DNA of 23,051 nucleotides from a virus. The notes under the pieces are model-generated. The model had not been told where the DNA came from. It saw only the letters and a program-made list of their open reading frames with translations, and searched no databases. The stretch spans positions 1 to 23,051 of the IMG/VR virus record IMGVR_UViG_3300021962_011995, one strand, 5' to 3'. The stretch's first letter is position 1. Each line of letters opens with the position of its first letter. The translations under genes were made by a program, and so were the position numbers. Of the stretch, positions 7,567 to 13,849 are shown in pieces.

Positions 7567-7989
7567 TTACTGGGACTTACGACCAACGTACCGATACAAC
7601 CTTGTATCGGGATCCTTCACGAAAGAGCCACGCTTCGTGAGCTTCTGAAGAGCCTGGTAGATCATGTTGTTGAAGTTCTCGCTCTCGCTGGCGTAGCCTG
7701 CGGCCTTGACCAGGACCGCCAACTCCTCGTAGCGGAAGCTCCTCTTGTGCTGCGCGCCGATTCGCTCAAGCAACTCGGGCAGGCTGACTTCCTTGCCTCG
7801 GTAGTTGCTGGCGGCAGGCTTTTCCTTTGCCTTGGCGGGCTTTTTTGGCCTAGCTGCCTTGGGGGCTTTTCGTGGCGAAGCATCCGTCGACTCTACATCG
7901 CCATGCTCTTCTTCCAGAGCGATGAGCTCCTTAAGCAAAGAAACCTTCTTTTCCCATACTGCCAGCTTCTCTTTCCACTCTGTGGTCAT
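7567..7989 (-). CDS. Coiled-coil plus winged-helix-like protein
   Basis: The product has 140 residues in three parts: a short acidic coiled coil (about 1-32), an Ala/Lys/Pro-rich linker (about 36-60) resembling histone-like tails, and a C-terminal domain. That domain opens LPELLERIG, then FRYEELAVLVKAAGY, then NNMIYQALQKL, and ends with RLYRYVG. The last part has the helix-helix-helix-strand order of a winged helix. With its 3' neighbour it forms a two-gene operon of likely nucleic-acid-binding proteins. A good candidate promoter lies at 8062-8090. The start is ATG 7989 after AGAGGGTGAC. The architecture recalls Planctomycetota proteins. Confidence 0.7.
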   Translation of the reverse strand: MTTEWKEKLAVWEKKVSLLKELIALEEEHGDVESTDASPRKAPKAARPKKPAKAKEKPAASNYRGKEVSLPELLERIGAQHKRSFRYEELAVLVKAAGYASESENFNNMIYQALQKLTKRGSFVKDPDTRLYRYVGRKSQ

Positions 7990-8006
7990 GTCACCCTCTT
8001 GGTTGC

Positions 8007-8019
8007 GGGGCTCAGCCCC
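8007..8019 (-). promoter_or_regulatory. Small leader hairpin before the coiled-coil gene
   Basis: On the minus strand GGGGC-TGA-GCCCC forms a tight 5-bp hairpin about 17 nt upstream of ATG 7989 and just before the ribosome site. It could modulate initiation or protect the transcript end. There is no U-tract after it, so it is not a terminator. Confidence 0.35.
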
Positions 8020-8061
8020 TAATCCTCGGCCTGCGTGGCCAAAACTCGCTGGTATGAAGTG

Positions 8062-8090
8062 ATATTACGACGGGGGATCGTAGTTGTAAA
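8062..8090 (-). promoter_or_regulatory. Candidate sigma70-type promoter for the 7989-7225 operon
   Basis: Reading the minus strand, TTTACA (8090-8085) is separated by exactly 17 nt from TAATAT (8067-8062). This would give a leader of about 65 nt before ATG 7989. A very similar arrangement precedes the ligase-like gene at 11878-11849. Confidence 0.5.
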
Positions 8091-8188
8091 GCCACAAACA
8101 CAAATTTCAATACCCCTACAAAATTTTGCCCATCGACTGCTTTAATATTGAGGAATGACCTTTGGGTCGCTTAAGTGTCTGTGATTTG

Positions 8189-8211
8189 ACGCAAGGATAA
8201 TACAAGGAGAC
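8189..8211 (+). promoter_or_regulatory. Two GGA sites over the csrA ribosome binding site (CsrA-type)
   Basis: Positions 8200-8211 (ATACAAGGAGAC) match nine of twelve places of the CsrA consensus RUACARGGAUGU and include the Shine-Dalgarno of the gene starting at 8216. A second GGA (8195-8197, in GCAAGGATA) lies 11 nt upstream. CsrA is known to repress its own and other messages by covering such sites. The consensus is known; binding here is inferred. Confidence 0.55.
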
Positions 8212-8215
8212 AGTT

Positions 8216-8431
8216 ATGTTGGTTTTGAGCCGAAAAAAAGACCAGACTATCATCTTGAGGCAGCCCGGCATGGAGGATATCACGATTACCGTCGTGAGGA
8301 TCGACAACCGGAACAAGGTCAGGATCGGAATCGAGGCCGACAAAAAAGTTACTGTTCTTCGTTCGGAGCTAACGGGAGAGGCGCTCGACAGCCGTGCTCC
8401 CATCGGCCAAATATCCGCCGAAACTGCTTAG
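8216..8431 (+). CDS. csrA: CsrA/RsmA-family RNA-binding regulator, copy 1
   Basis: The product has 71 residues and starts MLVLSRKK, the canonical CsrA N-terminus. The core VRIGIEAD (35-42) and Arg49, in place of the essential C-terminal Arg44, are present. A short insertion (around PGMED, 17-21) lengthens the first loop. The usual His before the Arg is Leu48, so this copy is more divergent than copy 2 at 12943-13176. CsrA dimers bind GGA motifs near ribosome sites and block or stabilise mRNAs. The gene is alone on the plus strand, with its own GGA-rich leader. Its stop overlaps the convergent minus gene by 4 nt. Confidence 0.9.
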   Translation: MLVLSRKKDQTIILRQPGMEDITITVVRIDNRNKVRIGIEADKKVTVLRSELTGEALDSRAPIGQISAETA

Positions 8432-8838
8432 CACTGGAAGTAGCGAAAATCCTTCTTCACTTGCCCATCATATCCACGGAGCCTCACCTCCAGCTGTGGA
8501 TCTGATGGCCCGTTGCCTGCCGTCATCCAAAACTTGTTCTTCGACGCGTTATTCGCAAAGTACGCTCGCATAGCCAAGCAAAGCCTGACGTAGTCATCGT
8601 CGCACTTCATTGAGGTCATGATGGACACGCCCATGTCTGTCGGAACTGGCCTTGAAAGCATGAATGCCTGGGCGCCATCTGGCATGTAGTAGACCACCCA
8701 CAACTCATCGGGGGCGGACTTGACCCTCTCGGCCAAAGCAGACTCCACCTCCTCGAAGGATGTTATGAACACCTTTTTGTCGTAGTTGTATGGTGGCCCG
8801 AAGACCCACCTTACCGAGAGCATCTCGCCGAGCTTCAC
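8428..8838 (-). CDS. Hypothetical protein
   Basis: The product has 136 residues and a mixed strand/helix composition (for example DELWVVYYMPDG around 44-55). No motif, membrane segment or family is recognised. The start is GTG 8838 in the GTGA overlap with the stop of the Zn-ribbon gene, which argues for coupled translation; ATG at codon 6 is an alternative. The two form a minus-strand pair. Confidence 0.65.
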   Translation of the reverse strand: MKLGEMLSVRWVFGPPYNYDKKVFITSFEEVESALAERVKSAPDELWVVYYMPDGAQAFMLSRPVPTDMGVSIMTSMKCDDDYVRLCLAMRAYFANNASKNKFWMTAGNGPSDPQLEVRLRGYDGQVKKDFRYFQC

Positions 8839-9152
8839 GACCTCACCCCGCCATAGTTCACATAGGACTTGTTTGCCACGCCCAGGCGCTTGAGAAGCCT
8901 GCTGAACTCCTCGTGCGAATATGAGTTTTCAGCGACGAAAGTGTAAACCAGAATCGCAAAGTCGTCATCGAGTCTGGCATTTGCCTTGAGCTGCTCCAGG
9001 GACCAGTGGCTCTTGCGAACCTGCCATGCCGCAGAAAGCAGTTTGTTCAGATCACTGCTGTCGATTATGTGATTGCAATGCGAGCAATGCGTCAAACCAT
9101 CCTTGAGTTGCTCGGTTAGTTCATGGCCGCAGGTGGGACAAACTTGAATCAT
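8835..9152 (-). CDS. Zinc-ribbon protein
   Basis: The product has 105 residues from ATG 9152; a TTG at 9170 would add six residues. Neither start has a visible Shine-Dalgarno. Near the N-terminus CPTCGH and CSHCNH form a two-CxxC zinc ribbon with 17 residues between the pairs. A helical segment with LLSAAWQVRKSHWS and a C-terminal helix ending in RLLKRLG follow. Zinc ribbons of this kind often bind nucleic acid or protein partners. I have an impression of similar proteins in T4-like phages but cannot name one. It is divergent from the kinase-like gene, with only about 35 nt between starts. Confidence 0.7.
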   Translation of the reverse strand: MIQVCPTCGHELTEQLKDGLTHCSHCNHIIDSSDLNKLLSAAWQVRKSHWSLEQLKANARLDDDFAILVYTFVAENSYSHEEFSRLLKRLGVANKSYVNYGGVRS

Positions 9153-9187
9153 CGAAGTATTTATGTGCAACAGGGTAAATAACAGTG

Positions 9188-9907
9188 ATGGATTTCAGAA
9201 GTTGGATAAAATTCGGCGAGCTTTTAAGACATGAGCTGTTACACGGCCTTGTCAATGAAGCTGCGTTTCCTGAAGAGTGGGCGACAGAGGCAATTTCCAA
9301 GCCAGAGTTCAATTCGTGGCTCCACTCCCTTGGCATCAACGAGCCTTTGCGCGACCCCAAGGCGGGCGGAGTAGGAAGGGCTTACTTTGCTGGCGACCAC
9401 GTGGTCAAGTTCACGACAGACAAGAAAGAGGCCGATGCGGCCGCCGTGGTCAAGGGCTACGACTCGCCCAACCTGTCAAAGGTCATAGACGTGAAGATGG
9501 TATCCGTGAACCTAGACCAATATGGGAGAAATAGGCCCCTGTATGCCATCGTCCAGCAGAAAGTTAGCACGGACGTGACCAAGAGGCACAGGGTTGCCGG
9601 CCAAGCGATTTACGACTACCTAGACAGGAACCCAGGGTTGTTGAGGTCGAACGCGTCTTCGCTGCTGCCGTTGGTGGCTTCGTTTCTGCCCAAGAAATAC
9701 AAGGACGACGAGCCTACCATCAATCTTGTCCAGAAGCTTCTGGAGAAGATCAAGAAGATACAAGACGACACGGGGTTCCTCACGCAGGACACGCATGGGG
9801 CGAACATAGGAATGAAGGGCAGAGAGCCTGCGTTCTTCGACCTAGGCAGGTCGACCTTGGACTTGGACCACCCCGCAACTGCCGGGGCGAGGGTGACCAG
9901 GCTGTAG
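9188..9907 (+). CDS. Protein-kinase-fold protein
   Basis: The product has 239 residues. After a 58-residue N-terminal extension, GGVGRAYFAGDHVVKF (60-75) resembles a glycine loop leading to the ATP-anchoring Lys74. Near the C-terminus DTHGAN gives Asp200 and Asn205 at the exact spacing of the kinase HRDxxxxN loop. FFDLG supplies Asp217 in place of DFG. All catalytic positions are therefore present, which argues for a working phosphotransferase of the APH/RIO/Ser-Thr kinase superfamily rather than a pseudokinase. The substrate is unknown. The start is ATG 9188; a GTG sits one codon earlier. The ribosome site is weak. Confidence 0.7.
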   Translation: MDFRSWIKFGELLRHELLHGLVNEAAFPEEWATEAISKPEFNSWLHSLGINEPLRDPKAGGVGRAYFAGDHVVKFTTDKKEADAAAVVKGYDSPNLSKVIDVKMVSVNLDQYGRNRPLYAIVQQKVSTDVTKRHRVAGQAIYDYLDRNPGLLRSNASSLLPLVASFLPKKYKDDEPTINLVQKLLEKIKKIQDDTGFLTQDTHGANIGMKGREPAFFDLGRSTLDLDHPATAGARVTRL

Positions 9908-9921
9908 GCCGAGTGTCGGCC
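9907..9921. terminator. Possible bidirectional hairpin between convergent genes
   Basis: GGCCGA-GTG-TCGGCC forms a 6-bp GC-rich stem with a 3-nt loop, starting at the last base of the kinase-like gene and facing the stop of the ParB-like gene. No T-tract follows on either strand, so its strength as a terminator is doubtful. Confidence 0.4.
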
Positions 9922-9938
9922 CACAGCCCGACCAGAAG

Positions 9939-11159
9939 TTAAGCCGAATAATGCCTGCGTAGCGTGGCAGAGAAGTCGGACTCGTTGTCGAGTATGTTCT
10001 CCTCCAGTATCCGCATGGCGAGCTTAAGTGCGTCGACATGGGCCTGGAAGGTTCCGTCGGGGCACCGGCCGTTTCTGCGAATTATGTCCGCCAAGTAGGC
10101 CTTGCCCTCGCGAATGCACTCCTCGCTGAGCCTCTTGTTGCTCCTTCTGCCCTCAACTCTGGCCTGCGCCTCACGGACATTGCGGGAATTGATCACGGGC
10201 CTAGAGCGATCCCTCTCCCTCCTTGCGGCTTCCACCTCGGCGCGAGCCGAATCGGCCTCCTGCTCTGCCTCCAGCCTCTCGTCATCGTCCTCGGTGAGGG
10301 CGCGCTGGCCCTCCGCAAGCTCCTCCCTCTCGATGGCCTGGACGATGCGGTTGTTTATGGAGGAGAGCCTCCTGCGATGCGCGTGCTCTGCGCTCTCTGT
10401 GGCGAGGTCCCGCACCTGCGACCTTACTGACAGGTCATCGATAGTGGCCAGTCGCTCTGCCGAGTCGCGATCCAGCCTACCCTCCATAAGGTCGGCCAAG
10501 GTCATGGCGTCCAGCGAGGCTATAAGCCTGTCTGTAGACGCCAGCCACCGACCGTCCCTCTGCAAGACAGACATGATCTGTGCATCGGTAGCATCGCTGT
10601 CCCTGAGCTTGATGACCTCGGCTACCTCATGTCCATCTGTCAGGTTGATGCGCGACTTGTTCTCTGCCCATGAAAGGGCGAGAGCCTCCAAATCGTCGTT
10701 TACTGCGAAAACCTGGCAAGCAACGAACTCGTAGGCCTTGTCGGCAGGGGCCGTAGAGAAATTGCAAAATCCATCCTCGTTGGCTAGAGCGCGTGGGTCT
10801 GCCACCTCCTCCTTCTTGCGGATCAGGTATTCCAGACACCTGTAGCGCCTGTCCCCGCCGATGACCATGGGCACCGACTCGTCGCCCTGCTTGACCCACC
10901 TACAGACGAGGGGGTTGAGCAGCGTGTTTTTCTTGATGCTCTGCCTGAGCTCCTCACTAAGCTTCTTGTCGAGAAGATCAGCCTGGCCCCTCTCCGTGTT
11001 CATGCGGGGATTCTTAAAGACATAAGCTCGCCCACCGGACTCATCGGGATCGGGAGTCTTGATCGACGCAAACGGAATGATGTACAGGTTGCCATACAGG
11101 TGCTTGGTGCCGGCGGGGAGCTTTCTTGCCCTGCGAGTGCCTTCTTGTGTCCTTGACAT
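9939..11159 (-). CDS. ParB-like (ParB/Srx N-terminal domain) protein
   Basis: The product has 406 residues from ATG 11159, chosen because GGAGG precedes it. Residues 70-90 read like ParB box I (LRQSIKKNTLLNPLV). GGDRRYRCLEYL (101-112) corresponds to the conserved GERRYR box II that binds CTP in ParB proteins. A helical region at about 170-260 may hold the helix-turn-helix. About 265-335 is a highly charged coiled coil, and the C-terminus is helical. ParB proteins segregate plasmids, chromosomes and some phages; phage relatives may instead regulate transcription or act as nucleases. No parA lies nearby, which makes a simple partition role less likely. It follows the ligase-like gene by 29 nt. 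Confidence 0.8.
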   Translation of the reverse strand: MSRTQEGTRRARKLPAGTKHLYGNLYIIPFASIKTPDPDESGGRAYVFKNPRMNTERGQADLLDKKLSEELRQSIKKNTLLNPLVCRWVKQGDESVPMVIGGDRRYRCLEYLIRKKEEVADPRALANEDGFCNFSTAPADKAYEFVACQVFAVNDDLEALALSWAENKSRINLTDGHEVAEVIKLRDSDATDAQIMSVLQRDGRWLASTDRLIASLDAMTLADLMEGRLDRDSAERLATIDDLSVRSQVRDLATESAEHAHRRRLSSINNRIVQAIEREELAEGQRALTEDDDERLEAEQEADSARAEVEAARRERDRSRPVINSRNVREAQARVEGRRSNKRLSEECIREGKAYLADIIRRNGRCPDGTFQAHVDALKLAMRILEENILDNESDFSATLRRHYSA

Positions 11160-11188
11160 GCTTAACCTCCATGAAGATATGCCTATGG

Positions 11189-11827
11189 TCAAAACCTATA
11201 GCCCTTGTCCTGAGCAAAGGGCTTTCTGCAACGGATGAGATTGTTGGTTTCGTACTCCTTGTCGCCGAATCCGTCTAGGCTGGCGGACTTCTTGCGCAGC
11301 ACGAGGCCCTCGAGCTGGTCAACATCTACTGCCTCCTTGAACCTTGCCTCAAAATCATGGTCAAACGTCTGGGCCATCCAGAGCTTCGGGGCAACCTCAA
11401 GCGCCAGCCCGGATCGGCAGAGCTTGGTGGGCGCACCGCAGATCTCACGGAGGATTTCAAGGCGGCGCATCTGGTCGGGAAAGCCGAAAAGGTATCGGCC
11501 AGCTTGAAGCACGTCGAAAAGCACGACCTCGTTGGTCGCATCGACGTCCTTGTTCATAAGCTCGCCGTCTAGCCAGTAGGCCTTGCCGGATTCAAGGTGC
11601 AAGGAACCAAGAATCTGCTCTTTCATCTCCTCCGTGAGCGTGAACCTGGAAAACTGCTTGCCATGCCTGCTACCAATGGTGACGGAGCGGTCCTTGTCGA
11701 TGTAGATCACACAGCGGCTGCCACGGAACTTCCTCTGCGCCACCCACTCTCCGGTGGACTCGTAGTATGGAAGCTCGCTGGGGAGCATTCTGCTCTTGGG
11801 CCTGGGCGGGAAGATGATTCTTGCCAC
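11189..11827 (-). CDS. ATP-dependent ligase-type nucleotidyltransferase, no OB-fold
   Basis: The product has 212 residues and the covalent nucleotidyltransferase motifs in order. KFRG (33-36, Lys33 the adenylation site) is motif I. A GSRHGK segment is near 52-57 (motif Ia/II region). LDGEL (86-90) is motif III. EGLVLRKK (173-180) is motif IV. LIRCRKP (197-203) is motif V. These occur in ATP-dependent DNA/RNA ligases and capping enzymes. The protein stops soon after motif V, so the OB-fold found in most DNA ligases is missing. It may be a minimal DNA ligase or an RNA-repair enzyme. The start GTG 11827 has AAGGAG at 6 nt, within an ACAAGGA core. Confidence 0.82.
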   Translation of the reverse strand: MARIIFPPRPKSRMLPSELPYYESTGEWVAQRKFRGSRCVIYIDKDRSVTIGSRHGKQFSRFTLTEEMKEQILGSLHLESGKAYWLDGELMNKDVDATNEVVLFDVLQAGRYLFGFPDQMRRLEILREICGAPTKLCRSGLALEVAPKLWMAQTFDHDFEARFKEAVDVDQLEGLVLRKKSASLDGFGDKEYETNNLIRCRKPFAQDKGYRF

Positions 11828-11848
11828 GGCTGACTCCTTGTCGTTCAG

Positions 11849-11878
11849 ATACTACTCACGGCGTTAGTCCCGTGTAAA
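11849..11878 (-). promoter_or_regulatory. Candidate promoter for the ligase-like/ParB-like operon
   Basis: On the minus strand TTTACA (11878-11873) is followed after 18 nt by TAGTAT (11854-11849). Transcription would start about 15-20 nt before GTG 11827. The hexamers resemble those at 8090-8062. Confidence 0.45.
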
Positions 11879-11932
11879 CCAGTTCGTCGCGACCGGAGAA
11901 AAATTTTACTCTCTTTCTGGCATGGAGGGGGC

Positions 11933-12310
11933 ATGTCGGAGGATAGGGAAAACAAGGCGTTCTTGGACAAAGAGGCGGTTTGGAAACAAATTGACGACTA
12001 CAAGAAGTTCGCGTTTGGTCAGAACATGTTCGCCATGGCCCTGACCCTGATCCTCGCTCAGGTAGTCCAGAAATTCGTCGCCACGCTCTCCGACTCTCTG
12101 CTGATGCCATTCATCAACTACCTTGTTTCCGCCACGGGAGGCGACTGGAGAAACCTCCTGTTCGTGCCTGCTCAAGGTTTGGAAATAGAGATCGGAAAGT
12201 TGATCGGCGGTTTTCTGGAGTTTACGGTCACGACAGTTTTCATCTACACGGTATACGTGCATGTAGTGAAGAGGATCGACCCGAAAAGCAAGATAGGAGT
12301 CAGGAACTAG
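11933..12310 (+). CDS. MscL-like mechanosensitive channel
   Basis: The product has 125 residues, close to bacterial MscL (about 136). A short N-terminal helix is followed by FAFGQNMFAMALTLILAQVV (first membrane helix, about 27-46), then a SDSLLMPFINYL turn that matches the SLV-DIIMP region of MscL. A periplasmic-type loop containing GGDWRNLLF follows, then a second membrane helix (about 87-112, opening IGKLIGGFLEF) and a basic tail. MscL opens under membrane tension. In a phage it could serve in osmotic protection or lysis timing. The start is ATG 11933 after GGAGGGGGC. Its 3' end overlaps the convergent SprT-like gene by 11 nt. Confidence 0.75.
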   Translation: MSEDRENKAFLDKEAVWKQIDDYKKFAFGQNMFAMALTLILAQVVQKFVATLSDSLLMPFINYLVSATGGDWRNLLFVPAQGLEIEIGKLIGGFLEFTVTTVFIYTVYVHVVKRIDPKSKIGVRN

Positions 12311-12950
12311 AACAGCGGAAGCATCCGCCGCAACGATTGCAAGTGATATCTGGAGCTTGCGGACTGCCTGGCCGCCTGCCGCACCGGATGCTGTTGTGGG
12401 GAGGTGGGCAGTCACACACATACTTGAGAAGAAACTTCTTGGACGGCATCTGCTGCCTTATTGCCGAGCCGACCTCCGAAGCGCAAGCTTGCCAAGACTG
12501 ACCCATAGGAGAAGTCTGTAACACAAGAGCAAGCCTCTCCCTCGCGCCGTCGCTGGGCCGTATAAACCTCTCCTGCGTTTTTGGTAACTCAAGAGTCGTC
12601 AAGGACCAACCGTGAGTCGGATGCCTCTGGACGAAAAGGCCAGCTGAGCAGGCCTCATTAGCGAAGAACCTGTCATGGTAGTGGCCCGACACAACCCCGT
12701 CGCGCTGGAATCGCAGCAGGTGGACCAACTCATGTAGGTAGTCGACATGGAAGTCGACACAGGAGAGCACTGCAGCAGCCCCGGCGACTATCGAGCCACT
12801 GGCCGCCTGCCACCTGCAAGTGAAACCCTTGGAAGGGTCTAGGTACAGGGAGCTTGGGCGGCCTATGGCGCCTCCAAAAATATTGGAGTTGAAGTGATTG
12901 AACAGCGCCCCCATGCAGTCACGGAAAGCGCCGTGTGAGCGATCAGTCAT
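12300..12950 (-). CDS. SprT-like zinc metalloprotease
   Basis: The product has 216 residues. LFNHFNSNIFGGAI (16-29) resembles the opening of SprT-like domains. HELVH (73-77) is the zinc-binding HExxH, and GHYHDRFF (89-96) supplies the third histidine. A cysteine-rich tail (CDC, CGRR, CNRCGGCFRC) looks like the zinc ribbon often fused to SprT. SPRTN/SprT-type proteases are known to digest proteins crosslinked to DNA. ATG 12950 lies inside the end of csrA copy 2 (ATGACTGA), so the two are translationally coupled. This is the last gene of the methyltransferase operon. Confidence 0.8.
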   Translation of the reverse strand: MTDRSHGAFRDCMGALFNHFNSNIFGGAIGRPSSLYLDPSKGFTCRWQAASGSIVAGAAAVLSCVDFHVDYLHELVHLLRFQRDGVVSGHYHDRFFANEACSAGLFVQRHPTHGWSLTTLELPKTQERFIRPSDGARERLALVLQTSPMGQSWQACASEVGSAIRQQMPSKKFLLKYVCDCPPPHNSIRCGRRPGSPQAPDITCNRCGGCFRCSSS

Positions 12951-13176
12951 AGCGATCGATCACCTTGCTTATTTTTTCGCGATCAAGGGCGTCAGACTTG
13001 GGGTCGTAGTTGCCCACCTTCTTGATTTGGTCGTACACTTCCTGCCGATGGACTGGTACGGAGCGATCGGCCTTGATGCCGATCCTGACCTTCCCGTTCG
13101 TGACCTCAAGCACCACGATCTGAACGTCATCTCCGATCATAATGGATTCGTTGATTTTCCTTTGGACAACCAGCAT
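12943..13176 (-). CDS. csrA: CsrA/RsmA-family RNA-binding regulator, copy 2
   Basis: The product has 77 residues from ATG 13176 (AAGGGAG upstream). It is close to bacterial CsrA: MLVVQRKINESIMIGDDV, then KVRIGIKAD (29-37) and VHRQEVY with Arg44 in the canonical place. The last 25 residues extend beyond the usual 60 or so and are charged. The longer reading frame to 13254 lies inside the methyltransferase ORF and has no ribosome site. CsrA represses or activates mRNAs through GGA motifs. Here it is embedded between DNA-methyltransferase ORFs and a SprT-like protease, with an 8-nt overlap to the latter. It is distinct in sequence from copy 1 at 8216-8431. Confidence 0.93.
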   Translation of the reverse strand: MLVVQRKINESIMIGDDVQIVVLEVTNGKVRIGIKADRSVPVHRQEVYDQIKKVGNYDPKSDALDREKISKVIDRYD

Positions 13177-13193
13177 GAGAACTCCCTTCTCTG

Positions 13194-13847
13194 TTATGCC
13201 GTGCGGGAAGAATCCTCCACGGCTTGAATGCGCATGCCCAGCCAGGCCATGCAATTGACAGCCATCGAATTCCCTAGCGACTGATACCTGGGCTTGTCAG
13301 AGGCGACCTTGCCCCTGAAAGGCACATTCGTGTGTCCGTCTGGGAAACCCTGAAGCCGCTCGCATTCTAACGGAGTCACCCTACGAACTGCCATACAACC
13401 TTCTGCATCTTTGCAAATAATCACCGGCTCATGACCGTGCATCTCGCGACGGAGAGTGCCGGTGGTTCCGTCCATGTTGACATTGATGACGCTGCCACCC
13501 TGATCCATGAGTACCAAGTCGCTGGATTCCACGCGCGCCTCCACCTCGCGAATTCGCTCGCCCAACCAGGCCATTGAGTTTACTGCCATGCTGTTACCTA
13601 GCGCCTTGTAACGAAGCTGGTCGCTTGGCGCGCCTCCCTTGTAGGGGATCATGGTGTAGCCGTCGGGAAAGCCTTGTAGTCTCTCGCACTCCAGGGGCGT
13701 GAACCTGCGAAGGATGTGGCCGTCCCTCACGCCGATCTGGAGGTTGCTGCTGTCGCTTGGCTGCTGGGCAGTAAGCGTCGGCGCAAAGCAACGCTCCCAG
13801 GCGTAGCTATTCGCCTGGGAGCTGCAAGTGAACGCCACGGGCTCCAT
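13194..13847 (-). CDS. C5-methyltransferase third ORF: two motif IX-X modules
   Basis: The product has 217 residues and no catalytic domain. It carries two copies of the C-terminal part of C5-cytosine methyltransferases. The first is at 46-103 (ECERLQGFPDGYT, then ALGNSMAVN). The second is at 154-211 (ECERLQGFPDGHT, then SLGNSMAVN). Each is preceded by a short degenerate repeat with a TL core (APTLTAQ near 22-28; TTGTLRR near 128-134), as in the 798-residue neighbour. Motif X normally completes the SAM-binding fold and motif IX positions the target-recognition domain. This may be an alternative specificity subunit, or a remnant of duplication. It starts 2 nt after the stop of the preceding ORF, in a different frame. 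Confidence 0.8.
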   Translation of the reverse strand: MEPVAFTCSSQANSYAWERCFAPTLTAQQPSDSSNLQIGVRDGHILRRFTPLECERLQGFPDGYTMIPYKGGAPSDQLRYKALGNSMAVNSMAWLGERIREVEARVESSDLVLMDQGGSVINVNMDGTTGTLRREMHGHEPVIICKDAEGCMAVRRVTPLECERLQGFPDGHTNVPFRGKVASDKPRYQSLGNSMAVNCMAWLGMRIQAVEDSSRTA

Positions 13848-13849
13848 GT

